Shown here piece after piece: positions 27,252 through 35,383 of a DNA stretch of 64,000 nt; position 1 is the first letter of the stretch, and every line of letters begins with the position of its first letter. Both the position numbers and the translations under genes were made by a program. The stretch spans positions 137,524 to 201,523 of the forward strand of contig NZ_LVHF01000015.1 in NCBI RefSeq assembly GCF_001650345.1, given 5' to 3'. Source of the stretch: Photobacterium jeanii. GTDB taxonomy: Bacteria; Pseudomonadota; Gammaproteobacteria; Enterobacterales; Vibrionaceae. A model generated the notes under the pieces. The model made no database searches. It saw nothing but the letters and a program-made list of their open reading frames with translations, and was not told the origin of the DNA.

Positions 27252-27839
27252 TTATTCCCAGAACCAAATGGCGCATGGTTCGATGCCAGCACGGCGAAGG
27301 CGGTTACGATCGCTTTCGGCTTTACGCTTTTGCGGGTAAGGGCCAAGTATGACGCGGTGCCAACTGCCTTTTTCACCTTGCGATATTTTAATTTGGCTGG
27401 TTAACCCTTGGAAAGCAATCATGGCTTTACGCTCTTCGGCTTGTGCCATACTGCGGTAAGCGCCGCACTGCATCAGATAAGGGCGTGATGGTTTTTGCTC
27501 TTTCTTGGTTTCAACCTTCACCTCTTTGTTTTCCAGCTCTTCGATGTAGCGCCATTTTTCTTCCGGCTTCGGCGGTAAAGTCGCTTTCGGCTTAGGTTGA
27601 GGCTTCGGCTTGGATACTGGCTTTGGTTTAGGTTTTACAACTTCTTGTTTCACCGGTTTTGGCTGTGCTGGCGCAGGCTCGCTGGCAAGAAAGTACAGCC
27701 CGTAGCCAAGTGCACCGACTAACATCACGGCGATGATGGCCCATTTCACTGGGAATGAAGACCTTGGTGGGTTTTTACGACGACTATTGGTCGCTTTCTT
27801 CGGTCCTCGACCGCGTTTTACATAATCTCTGGTGGCCAC
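27252..27839 (-). CDS. ftsN: Cell division protein FtsN (short vibrio-type)
   Basis: FtsN is a late bitopic division protein that triggers septal peptidoglycan synthesis. The 195-aa product has a basic cytoplasmic N-terminus (MATRDYVKRGRGPKKATNSR), one membrane helix (about 31-52), a Lys/Pro repeat linker (about 55-92), and a C-terminal SPOR domain (about 118-195; YLMQCGAYRSMAQAEERKA). It is much shorter than the 319-aa E. coli protein because the linker is reduced. It lies between cytR and hslV. Confidence 0.93.
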   Translation of the reverse strand: MATRDYVKRGRGPKKATNSRRKNPPRSSFPVKWAIIAVMLVGALGYGLYFLASEPAPAQPKPVKQEVVKPKPKPVSKPKPQPKPKATLPPKPEEKWRYIEELENKEVKVETKKEQKPSRPYLMQCGAYRSMAQAEERKAMIAFQGLTSQIKISQGEKGSWHRVILGPYPQKRKAESDRNRLRRAGIEPCAIWFWE

Positions 27840-27950
27840 AATACTGACAGTACAAAGGGTGAATCGATGGCTCTATGGTACAAACTTGACTGGAGACTGA
27901 CTAGTAGCAGAGTCAATTTAGCGCGGAATGAAAGCAGGAAATGACATGAA

Positions 27951-27988
27951 AAATGTGAGCTTATGCCCAAAACGCTAAGCTCACATTT
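27951..27988 (-). terminator. Terminator after cytR
   Basis: AAATGTGAGCTTA and TAAGCTCACATTT are perfect 13-bp arms around a 12-nt loop. On the minus strand they are followed by TTCATG, extending the T run of the arm. It is 29 bp beyond the cytR stop. Confidence 0.75.
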
Positions 27989-28016
27989 GTTGGTAGGTGG
28001 TTATTCTTTGGTCACA

Positions 28017-29024
28017 TTATGCTGGCGGTGGTGGCGCTGCACTTTCGCGGATCACCAATTTTGCATCTAAAAGACGAGAACCGGCTTGAACATCCTTGCC
28101 TTTGAGCAGCTCAAGCAGCATGAGCATAGCTTGTCGTCCGATCTCGTAACGTGGTTGGGAAACCGTGGTTAACGGTGGATCGCAGTATTCGGCAAATTGA
28201 ATGTCGTCGAAGCCGACAATGGAAATATCTTGCGGTACACGTAACCCTAGACGCTTGGCTTGCTGCATCGCACCAATTGCCATCACATCGCTGTGACAGA
28301 ATAGAGCCGTCGGTGGCTCAGGTAATGACAGTAGGGCGGTGACGGCACGGGCGCCTGAAGCAAACGAGAAGTCGCCTTTCACGGTATAAGCGGGATTTAA
28401 CTCAACCCCAGCACGGCGAAGGGCTTGCTGATAACCTTGGGCACGGAAATGACATAACGGTGCTGCATCAGGACCTGAAATTTGCGCGATGCGCTGGTGA
28501 CCCATTTGCGTGAGGTAATTAACGGCTTCAAATGCGGCGGTGAGGTTGTCGATTTGAACCGTTGGCAGTTCTAACTCGGGAGAGTATTCACAAGCCATCA
28601 CCAAAGGTGGCAGGTTTTTCTGCTCGGGTTTGCTGACATCAAACGGTAAGTCGGTACCGAGTAGCAGCATGCCGTCGGCTTGCTTGGTGAACACCAAGTT
28701 AACAAATGAGTTTTCGCGGTTTTTTTGCTGACCGCTATCGCCTAGTAGTACCAGATAGCCATGCTCCATGGCAGCTTCTTCGATCCCGCGGATCAATTCG
28801 CTGTAGTATGGATCACAAATATCAGGAACTATGGTTACGATAGTTTTGGATTCGTTTCGGCGGAGATTTCTTGCTAGTGAATTCGGTGAATAACCAGCTT
28901 CCATGACAGCTTGCTCAACCTTTTTGCGGGTTGAAGCCGACACTTTTTCCGGGTTCATCAAGGCACGAGATACCGTAGCCGTCGATACACCGGCAAGCTG
29001 GGCAACATCCTTCATTGTCGCCAT
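28017..29024 (-). CDS. cytR: LacI-family repressor CytR
   Basis: CytR represses nucleoside uptake and catabolism genes together with CRP. In vibrios it also affects competence and biofilm. The 335-aa protein has a LacI helix-turn-helix (MKDVAQLAGVSTATVSRALM, about 4-23), the hinge helix NSLARNLRR, and a periplasmic-binding-protein-like effector domain (about 60-325) ending in an unusual APPPPA tail. Position between priA and ftsN is the conserved one. A good CRP site lies about 150 bp upstream. Confidence 0.92.
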   Translation of the reverse strand: MATMKDVAQLAGVSTATVSRALMNPEKVSASTRKKVEQAVMEAGYSPNSLARNLRRNESKTIVTIVPDICDPYYSELIRGIEEAAMEHGYLVLLGDSGQQKNRENSFVNLVFTKQADGMLLLGTDLPFDVSKPEQKNLPPLVMACEYSPELELPTVQIDNLTAAFEAVNYLTQMGHQRIAQISGPDAAPLCHFRAQGYQQALRRAGVELNPAYTVKGDFSFASGARAVTALLSLPEPPTALFCHSDVMAIGAMQQAKRLGLRVPQDISIVGFDDIQFAEYCDPPLTTVSQPRYEIGRQAMLMLLELLKGKDVQAGSRLLDAKLVIRESAAPPPPA

Positions 29025-29171
29025 AGTTGCACTTCCTCTCTATGATTTCTCTCATAACGATGCCGGAGGATCATAGCCAAAAGGGGCAGATACCTAAACC
29101 GACAAGGTGGATATTGTAGGCACTTCGATTAAATTTAAACATGCCTGTAGTAGCATAAATTACATTCACTG

Positions 29172-29187
29172 TGTGATCTATGTCGCA
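29172..29187. promoter_or_regulatory. Predicted CRP site upstream of cytR
   Basis: TGTGA-TCTATG-TCGCA matches TGTGA-N6-TCACA at 9 of 10 core positions. It lies 148-163 bp upstream of the cytR start and just after the priA stop. CRP control of cytR is known in E. coli. Confidence 0.55.
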
Positions 29188-29196
29188 TTACCTATT

Positions 29197-31398
29197 TTAA
29201 GTCAAATCTTGTGGCTCGACGTCTATCGACCAGCGAACTTTTTTTGCGAGTGGCAGCAATTGTACCATTGGTTTGGCGACAGCAAGCATATGCTGCAAGG
29301 TTTTGCGGTCTGGCGCTTGGAGTAATAATTGCCAACGATAGCGCCCTGCTCGGCGGGTTAGCGGAGCCGGATTGGGCCCTAAAATGCAGACATCTGGCGA
29401 AAAGTGCGGACTGGCTTCAAAGGTATTGCGAACCTGTTGCAAAAATTGCAGCACTTGATCGTTGTCGTTGGCTTCTGCTCGTAATAACGCCAAGTAAGTG
29501 TAAGGCGGGAGCCACGCTTGTTTGCGCTCGTTCAGTGCCGTGGTCGCAAAGCTGTCGTAGCCTTTGTGCAGCAGGTCTTGTAGCAGAGCATGGTCAGGGT
29601 GGTGGGTCTGCAGTAAGACTTCCCCCGGTTTGCTGGCACGTCCTGCCCGACCCGCGACTTGAATAAAGAGTTGGGCTAAGCGTTCTGAAGCGCGAAAGTC
29701 ATTGCTGAACAAGGCGCTGTCGACATCGATGAGGGCGACCAAGGTCACATTGGGAAAGTGGTGGCCTTTGGCAAGCATTTGGGTGCCGATCAGAATTTGG
29801 TATTCGTTATTGCGGATCGCTTCGAGGTAGTTCTCTAATGCACCTTTACGACGGGTACTATCGCGATCGATGCGCACGGTTTTGTATTCAGGGAATAAGG
29901 TCGCCAGTTGCTGTTCAAGCTGCTCGGTGCCGACGCCTACCGGAATTAACTGGGTGGAACCACAGCCGCCACATTGATGCATGACAGGGCGTTGTCCACC
30001 GCAATGGTGACAACGCAGCTCTCCGGTTTGCTGGTGGAAGGTGTAGTGAACATCACAGCGTTTACAGTCCGCGAGCCAGCCACATTCGTGGCACATAATG
30101 GCTGGCGAGAAACCACGGCGGTTGAGAAACAGCATGACTTGATTGCCCGCCGCAAGGTGCTTGCGCATTTGGGCGATCAATGGCGCCGACAGACCCGATT
30201 CCAAATACAGTCCTTTGATATCGAGCACCCCATGACGTGCCTTTTGTGCGTTGCCCGCTCGACGCGTCAAAGTCAGGTGGTGATATTTGGCGGTTTTGGC
30301 GTTGTGTAAGCTTTCCAGCGCGGGGGTTGCTGAGCCCAATACCACGGGAATATTTTCTTTGTTGGCACGCAGAACCGCGATATCGCGGGCATGATAACGC
30401 AGGCTATCTTGCTGTTTGTACGAGGCGTCGTGCTCTTCATCAACAATAATGATGCCGAGGTTGGCAAATGGGGTAAACAAGGCTGAGCGGGTGCCGATGA
30501 TGATCCCAGCTTGGTTATCGCGCCCGGCAAGCCAAGCGGACAAACGTTCGGTGTCGTTGAGCCCTGAGTGGATGGTCTCTAACGGCACATTAAAACGGCG
30601 CTTAAAACGGTTGATGGTTTGCGGTGTTAAGCCAATTTCTGGCACCAAAATCAGGGCTTGTTTGCCAGCGGCTAATATTGGTTCTAATAAGTTAAGGTAG
30701 ACCTCGGTTTTCCCTGAACCTGTGACCCCTTCTAGCAGATAACAGCCGTAACCTTGGTGACTATTGACGGTCGCAATTGCCAACGCTTGCTCTTCGTTAA
30801 GACGTGGTTTTTCTTCGGTGACTGCAAAGTCGCGTTGCCAAAGTTTGGCTTTCGGCTGCTCAATGACTTCTTCAATCCAGCCTTTTTCGCTCAAGGTTTT
30901 TAACGTCGCCGAGGTGATCTCTTGGGCGAGCAAGTGCTCATGGCTGGTGGTGCCTTGTTGTAATACCGTCAACACCTGCGCCTGACGCGGCGCACGCTTG
31001 AGGCTGGTTAACGGTTGCTCGCGTCCGGTCTCGGTTAAAGCCCAGCTTTTTAAGGCGGCAGGGGAGGCTTCACGTCCTTTGCGCAGCAGGGCTGGCATGG
31101 CGTTTGCCAAGGTATCACCCATTGGGTATTGGTAATACTGACTGGCCCATTTCAACAGACCAAACAGAGCGTTAGGCCACAAAGGGGTACTATCAAGCAC
31201 TGCGCCTAACGGTTTTAATTGCTCGCGCGGAAAGCTGCTGTGATCGCTTAAGCCTACCACTATTCCCACCAAATGCTGACGCCCAAACGGCACGCGTACG
31301 CGTCCACCAACAACAGGGTGAGTGTCGGGTTTGATAAGGTAATCAAAGGTTTTGTCCAATGGGACAGGCAGCGCCACTTGGGCTATATCGAGCGTCAT
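29197..31398 (-). CDS. priA: Primosomal replication-restart helicase PriA
   Basis: PriA recognises stalled forks and loads the replicative helicase. The 733-aa protein (E. coli 732) has the N-terminal DNA-binding domain (MTLDIAQVALPVPLDKTFDY) and a DEAH-like superfamily 2 helicase: Walker A GVTGSGKTEVYL, DEEHD, and GSATPALES. It also has zinc-binding cysteines in CHECG, CKRC, CHHCG and CGGCGS, and the motif QVAGRAGR. I chose the ATG at 31398; an in-frame 52-residue extension from 31554 has no family similarity. It is divergent from rpmE. Confidence 0.96.
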   Translation of the reverse strand: MTLDIAQVALPVPLDKTFDYLIKPDTHPVVGGRVRVPFGRQHLVGIVVGLSDHSSFPREQLKPLGAVLDSTPLWPNALFGLLKWASQYYQYPMGDTLANAMPALLRKGREASPAALKSWALTETGREQPLTSLKRAPRQAQVLTVLQQGTTSHEHLLAQEITSATLKTLSEKGWIEEVIEQPKAKLWQRDFAVTEEKPRLNEEQALAIATVNSHQGYGCYLLEGVTGSGKTEVYLNLLEPILAAGKQALILVPEIGLTPQTINRFKRRFNVPLETIHSGLNDTERLSAWLAGRDNQAGIIIGTRSALFTPFANLGIIIVDEEHDASYKQQDSLRYHARDIAVLRANKENIPVVLGSATPALESLHNAKTAKYHHLTLTRRAGNAQKARHGVLDIKGLYLESGLSAPLIAQMRKHLAAGNQVMLFLNRRGFSPAIMCHECGWLADCKRCDVHYTFHQQTGELRCHHCGGQRPVMHQCGGCGSTQLIPVGVGTEQLEQQLATLFPEYKTVRIDRDSTRRKGALENYLEAIRNNEYQILIGTQMLAKGHHFPNVTLVALIDVDSALFSNDFRASERLAQLFIQVAGRAGRASKPGEVLLQTHHPDHALLQDLLHKGYDSFATTALNERKQAWLPPYTYLALLRAEANDNDQVLQFLQQVRNTFEASPHFSPDVCILGPNPAPLTRRAGRYRWQLLLQAPDRKTLQHMLAVAKPMVQLLPLAKKVRWSIDVEPQDLT

Positions 31399-31618
31399 GA
31401 TAAACCGCACATTCGCAAAGCTAGAGCAATAAGGATAGGCAGTGTACCTTGCCACGGGACGTATCCCAACTGCTGTGAGTGATCGGCTTTCTTCTACAAT
31501 AAGAAATGGATGGACACTTTTCTTGTGAAAACGACCAACATTGGTTGATCTCACAGGGTAGATTGATTACTATACGCCGCCTAATTTATCGCCTAGTGCG
31601 GTAACTATTTTATTAACG

Positions 31619-31676
31619 CGTGTGGTGCCCGGCTTTGGATCGGGAGAGCGACACGGCCTTAACCTGAGGTTATCCC
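31619..31676 (+). promoter_or_regulatory. Ribosomal protein L31 leader (autoregulatory RNA)
   Basis: CGTGT (31619-31623) pairs with ACACG (31651-31655) and encloses CCCG-N9-CGGG (31628-31644). A second small hairpin, AACC-TGA-GGTT (31661-31671), covers the ribosome binding site GAGG before rpmE. The position and fold agree with the known gammaproteobacterial L31 leader class. The assignment is from location and visible pairing, not from a covariance search. Confidence 0.6.
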
Positions 31677-31889
31677 ATGAAAGTAGGTATTCACCCAGAA
31701 TACAAAGCTGTAAGCGCTCGTTGCTCTTGCGGTAACACATTTGAATTTAACTCTACAATGGGCAAAGACATCAACCTTGATGTTTGTGACAAATGTCACC
31801 CATTCTACACTGGTAAGCAACGTCAAGTTAGCACTGGTGGTCGTATCGACAAATTCAACAAGCGTTTCGGTGCGCTTTCAAGCAAGTAA
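31677..31889 (+). CDS. rpmE: 50S ribosomal protein L31, zinc-binding (C+) form
   Basis: A 70-aa large-subunit protein. The C+ type zinc ligands are Cys16, Cys18, Cys37 and Cys40 (ARCSCG and DVCDKCHPF). C+ L31 is typically exchanged for the C- paralogue under zinc starvation. It is divergent from priA as in E. coli. The preceding leader folds over its ribosome site and a strong terminator follows, so it is a monocistronic, probably autoregulated gene. Confidence 0.97.
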   Translation: MKVGIHPEYKAVSARCSCGNTFEFNSTMGKDINLDVCDKCHPFYTGKQRQVSTGGRIDKFNKRFGALSSK

Positions 31890-31909
31890 TTTGCCTGATA
31901 AATATCGCC

Positions 31910-31936
31910 AAAAGGGACGCATTCGCGTCCCTTTTT
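31910..31936 (+). terminator. Terminator after rpmE
   Basis: AAAAGGGACGC-ATTC-GCGTCCCTTTTT, 20 bp beyond the stop. Confidence 0.93.
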
Positions 31937-32288
31937 GTTTTCTGCCTTTCTGCGTTTTTCTTACCTTCCACGCATAACCCCGTTTCCGATTGGAATTATT
32001 ACTTCACTTGTTTTTGCTGCCAAAATCCATGTCTAAAATAGGGGTATTAGCTTTTTATCCTGTTTGGAAATCGGGATTGCAATTTTGTGACACGTTTTCT
32101 ACCCATTTTTTAAATATTGTTAGCGAAAATCGCAATTCTCTTGGCTCGACCAGCTGGTCAGCGCTAGGATTTTCACGTGCTATAGAATATGATCTGGGTC
32201 GCACGAAATACTAAGAATCGTTTTCATTCACCATCTAAAAACGGTTCAAAGTTGTACTTTCCTTATTATCATTCAGGACCAGAACATC
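31937..32288. other. 350-bp region upstream of the malic enzyme gene
   Basis: No gene is supported. It holds the 12-bp perfect palindrome GACCAGCTGGTC (32148-32159), and TATAGAAT near 32182 could be a -10. It presumably carries the malic enzyme promoter. Confidence 0.5.
32148..32159. promoter_or_regulatory. 12-bp palindrome upstream of the malic enzyme gene
   Basis: GACCAGCTGGTC is a perfect palindrome about 130 bp before the start and about 22 bp before a possible -10 (TATAGA). It could be an operator; the regulator is unknown. Confidence 0.35.
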
Positions 32289-33533
32289 ATGTCTGAAGAT
32301 TTTCGCCAACAAGCGCTGCACTACCACGCATACCCAGTACCAGGCAAAACTGCAATTTCTCTAACGAAACCTGCCGACACGGTAGAAGACTTAGCGCTAG
32401 CCTACAGCCCGGGTGTTGCTGAGCCAGTGCGTGAAATCGCTCAGAATGCTGACAACGTGTACAAGTACACAGGTAAAGGCAACATGGTTGCGGTTATCAC
32501 TAACGGTACTGCGATCCTTGGTTTAGGTAACTTGGGCCCACTGGCTTCAAAACCAGTAATGGAAGGTAAATCGCTGCTATTTAAGCGTTTTGCAGGTCTA
32601 GACTCGATCGATATCGAAGTGAAACACCGCACTATCGATGAGTTCGTTGATACCGTTGCTAACATCTCTGACACCTTTGGTGGCATTAACTTAGAAGATA
32701 TCAAAGCACCGGATTGTTTTGAGATCGAAAAACGTCTGATTGAGCGTTGTAACGTGCCTGTATTCCACGATGACCAGCACGGTACTGCGATTGTAACTGC
32801 GGCAGGTATGCTGAATGCACTTGAGCTACAAGGCAAAAACATCGCTGAGTCTGTGATTGTGTGTCTTGGCGCGGGTGCGGCAGCTGTGGCTTGTATGGAG
32901 CTACTGATCAAATGTGGCGCGCAGCGTGAGAAGATCTACATGCTGGACCGTAAAGGTGTGATCCATACTCGTCGTGATGACATCAACGAATACAAACAAC
33001 TGTTCGCTAATAACACTGACAAGCGTACCTTGGAAGATGTGATTGAAGGTGCGGATATCTTTGTTGGTGTATCTGGCCCAGATCTACTGGCACCGGAAGC
33101 GCTGAAACTGATGGCTGATAAGCCTGTTGTGTTTGCTTGTTCGAACCCAGATCCAGAAATCAAACCTGAGCTAGCACACCAAGTGCGTAACGATTTGATC
33201 ATGGGTACTGGTCGTTCTGACTACCCGAACCAAGTAAATAACGTACTGTGTTTCCCATTCATCTTCCGTGGCGCGCTGGATGTACGTGCGAGCCAAATTA
33301 ACGATGAAATGAAACTAGCAGCGGTTGACGCTATTCGTGAACTAGCGAAAGAGCCAGTGCCACAAGAAGTGCTAACGGCTGCGGGTGTGGATAGCCTAAG
33401 CTTTGGTCCTGATTACATCATTCCTAAGCCAATGGACCCACGTTTATTGCCACGAGTTGCTAAAGCGGTAGCACAAGCTGCGGTTGATTCAGGCGTAGCG
33501 CAAATCGAGATGCCAAACAATTACATGGCGTAA
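32289..33533 (+). CDS. NAD(P)-dependent malic enzyme, short form
   Basis: This enzyme oxidatively decarboxylates malate to pyruvate. The 414-aa protein has the malic N-terminal domain (ALAYSPGVAEPVREI, VITNGTAILGLGNLG, DDQHGTAIV) and a Rossmann NAD(P) domain (VCLGAGAAAVACMELL, CSNPDPEI). It matches the N-terminal half of MaeB but lacks the C-terminal phosphotransacetylase-like domain of the roughly 760-aa enterobacterial MaeB. The length is therefore that of stand-alone bacterial malic enzymes, not a truncation. Cofactor preference cannot be told from the sequence. It is convergent with metJ. Confidence 0.92.
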   Translation: MSEDFRQQALHYHAYPVPGKTAISLTKPADTVEDLALAYSPGVAEPVREIAQNADNVYKYTGKGNMVAVITNGTAILGLGNLGPLASKPVMEGKSLLFKRFAGLDSIDIEVKHRTIDEFVDTVANISDTFGGINLEDIKAPDCFEIEKRLIERCNVPVFHDDQHGTAIVTAAGMLNALELQGKNIAESVIVCLGAGAAAVACMELLIKCGAQREKIYMLDRKGVIHTRRDDINEYKQLFANNTDKRTLEDVIEGADIFVGVSGPDLLAPEALKLMADKPVVFACSNPDPEIKPELAHQVRNDLIMGTGRSDYPNQVNNVLCFPFIFRGALDVRASQINDEMKLAAVDAIRELAKEPVPQEVLTAAGVDSLSFGPDYIIPKPMDPRLLPRVAKAVAQAAVDSGVAQIEMPNNYMA

Positions 33534-33597
33534 CGATGGCATAACAGCGAAAGCGAATGAGCGAGTTATCACTCGCTTATGACCAAGCTGTAGCGAT

Positions 33598-33627
33598 AAA
33601 AAAACCAGCCAAGCGGCTGGTTTTTTT
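33598..33627. terminator. Bidirectional terminator between malic enzyme and metJ
   Basis: AAAACCAGCC-AAGC-GGCTGGTTTT has A and T runs on both sides, between the two convergent genes. Confidence 0.92.
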
Positions 33628-33641
33628 GTACCTGTCAGAGC

Positions 33642-33959
33642 TTATTCGTTGATGTCTTCGTAGGTGATGCCCATTTCTTCCATCAGCGCTTTGGCTTCAG
33701 CTGGTAAGTCGTCAGGGCGATCTTTACGAATATCGTCATCTGTTGGTAACGGTTGACCTGTATAAGCATGAAGAAATGCTTCACACAATAATTCACTATT
33801 TGTCGCATGGCGTAGGTTGTTCACCTGACGACGGGTGCGCTCATCAGTCAGGATTTTGAGTACCTTCAATGGAATCGACACGGTGATCTTCTTTACTTGT
33901 TCGTTTTTCTTACCGTGCTCTGCGTAGGGACTGATGTACTCGCCGTTCCACTCTGCCAT
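33642..33959 (-). CDS. metJ: Methionine repressor MetJ
   Basis: MetJ is a ribbon-helix-helix repressor that uses S-adenosylmethionine as co-repressor and binds tandem 8-bp met boxes. The 105-aa length equals that of E. coli. The DNA-binding ribbon is [13 protein letters not shown] (about 22-34), followed by [25 protein letters not shown]. It is divergent from metB, with three met boxes in the shared region, so it probably controls itself and metBL. Confidence 0.97.
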   Translation of the reverse strand: MAEWNGEYISPYAEHGKKNEQVKKITVSIPLKVLKILTDERTRRQVNNLRHATNSELLCEAFLHAYTGQPLPTDDDIRKDRPDDLPAEAKALMEEMGITYEDINE

Positions 33960-34124
33960 GTTTTACCTTCTCAGCGTGTTGTTGTTACCGCCGCTCAGGT
34001 TATTTCCCACCGTAAAGACATTGCAAGCTTGGTGGTTCACGAAATAACTGCGAGTAAGGCAGTGAGTCATAATTAATGTTTGCCTGAATTTTAGCGATAT
34101 TTACCGCCATAAGCAAAGACATAT

Positions 34125-34148
34125 AGACGTCTAGAAGTGTTGACGTCT
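34125..34148. promoter_or_regulatory. Three tandem met boxes between metJ and metB
   Basis: AGACGTCT (perfect), AGAAGTGT and TGACGTCT follow one another without gaps, in the 8-bp register MetJ needs. They lie about 70 bp before metB and about 165 bp before metJ. Confidence 0.88.
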
Positions 34149-34216
34149 TTTTGCGTAATCGTTAAGGTGGTGCTAGGAATTTAATTCGGCCACTGACCGA
34201 GACAAGGAAGGGAATT

Positions 34217-35383
34217 ATGAGTGACAAGAAGCTTGCCACTATTGCTGTACGTACCGGCATTGAATCCGACAGCCAACACCACGCTGTGGTACCACCGATT
34301 TATCTCACTTCAACCTACAGTTTTCCACAGTTAGGGGAAGTTCCGCAATACGATTATTCTCGCTCGGGTAACCCAAGTCGCAACATGTTGGCTGATGCGT
34401 TGACCGAACTCGAAGGTGGTGCGGGTGGGGTGGTCACCAGTTGTGGTACCGCGGCGATTAACCTCCTTGTATCGGCATTATTAGGTCCGGACGATCTGAT
34501 CATAGCACCGCACGATTGTTATGGTGGCACTTACCGTTTATTTAGTACGCGGGCGAACAAAGGTGACTTTCAGGTTGAGTTTGTTGATCAGTCCGATCCA
34601 CAAGCATTGGCGGCGGCGTTCGCCAAAAAGCCGAAAATCATTTGGCTCGAAACACCGTCAAACCCACTGCTGAGGGTGGTCGATGTGGCCAAGCTCTGCC
34701 AGCAAGCCAAAGCGGCGGGGACGCTAGTGGCGGTCGATAACACTTTCTTATCTCCAGTATTACAACAGCCTATCGCGCTCGGGGCTGATTTTGTGGTGCA
34801 TTCAACCACGAAATATATCAATGGTCATTCTGATGTGGTGGGTGGAATTTTGATTTCTGCCGATAGCGAACATGCTGAGAACATTGCATGGTGGGCAAAC
34901 TGCATTGGGGCAACAGGGGCGCCGTTTGATGCCTATCTCACCTTGCGTGGGCTGCGAACCTTGGTGCCACGAATGAAAATGCACGAAGAGAATGGCGCTC
35001 AAGTACTTGAGTTTTTGCAACGCCACCCGCAAGTGAGCGCAATTTATCACCCAAGCTTGCCAGAGCATCCAGGGCATGAGATTGCCAAGCGCCAGCAAAA
35101 AGGTTTTGGTTCGATGATCAGCTTTGAATTGGCTGGCAGTCACCGTCAACTCGAAGTGTTTGTTAAAGCACTGAAATGTTTCTCGCTGGCAGAATCCTTA
35201 GGTGGAACTGAGAGTCTGATCGCGCATCCGTCGAGCATGACTCACCGTGCTATGAGCGATGAAGCGCAAGCGGAAGCGGGGATCAAAACCTCATTGCTAC
35301 GCCTGTCGGTTGGGTTGGAAGATCCGGCCGATCTGATTTCTGACTTAGCACAAGCTTTCGTACAAGCGGAGGGGGCGGCGTAA
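34217..35383 (+). CDS. metB: Cystathionine gamma-synthase
   Basis: MetB condenses O-succinylhomoserine with cysteine, using pyridoxal phosphate. The 388-aa Cys/Met-metabolism enzyme has the PLP lysine in HSTTKYINGHSDVVGG (Lys near 199). Other family blocks are YDYSRSGNPSRNMLADALTELEGG (shortened here), DNTFLSP and the C-terminal SLGGTESLIAHPSSMTHRAM. Its TAA overlaps the metL ATG (TAATG), so the two are translationally coupled. Met boxes upstream indicate MetJ repression. Confidence 0.95.
   Translation: MSDKKLATIAVRTGIESDSQHHAVVPPIYLTSTYSFPQLGEVPQYDYSRSGNPSRNMLADALTELEGGAGGVVTSCGTAAINLLVSALLGPDDLIIAPHDCYGGTYRLFSTRANKGDFQVEFVDQSDPQALAAAFAKKPKIIWLETPSNPLLRVVDVAKLCQQAKAAGTLVAVDNTFLSPVLQQPIALGADFVVHSTTKYINGHSDVVGGILISADSEHAENIAWWANCIGATGAPFDAYLTLRGLRTLVPRMKMHEENGAQVLEFLQRHPQVSAIYHPSLPEHPGHEIAKRQQKGFGSMISFELAGSHRQLEVFVKALKCFSLAESLGGTESLIAHPSSMTHRAMSDEAQAEAGIKTSLLRLSVGLEDPADLISDLAQAFVQAEGAA

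Noticed and set aside
27951..27988. CRP site suggested by TGTGAGC and GCTCACA
   Set aside because: The half-sites are too far apart for CRP; the perfect 13-bp stem just after cytR is better read as its terminator.
31399..31554. 52-residue N-terminal extension of priA
   Set aside because: PriA similarity begins exactly at the ATG at 31398; the extension covers the priA/rpmE promoter region.
31990..32214. 74-aa plus-strand ORF upstream of the malic enzyme gene
   Set aside because: Non-ATG start without a ribosome site, overlaps the likely promoter and palindrome, and shows no family features.
32289..33533. Truncated MaeB pseudogene
   Set aside because: The 414-aa protein is complete in both malic enzyme domains, with normal start, stop and terminator, so it is a short-form enzyme rather than a broken long one.
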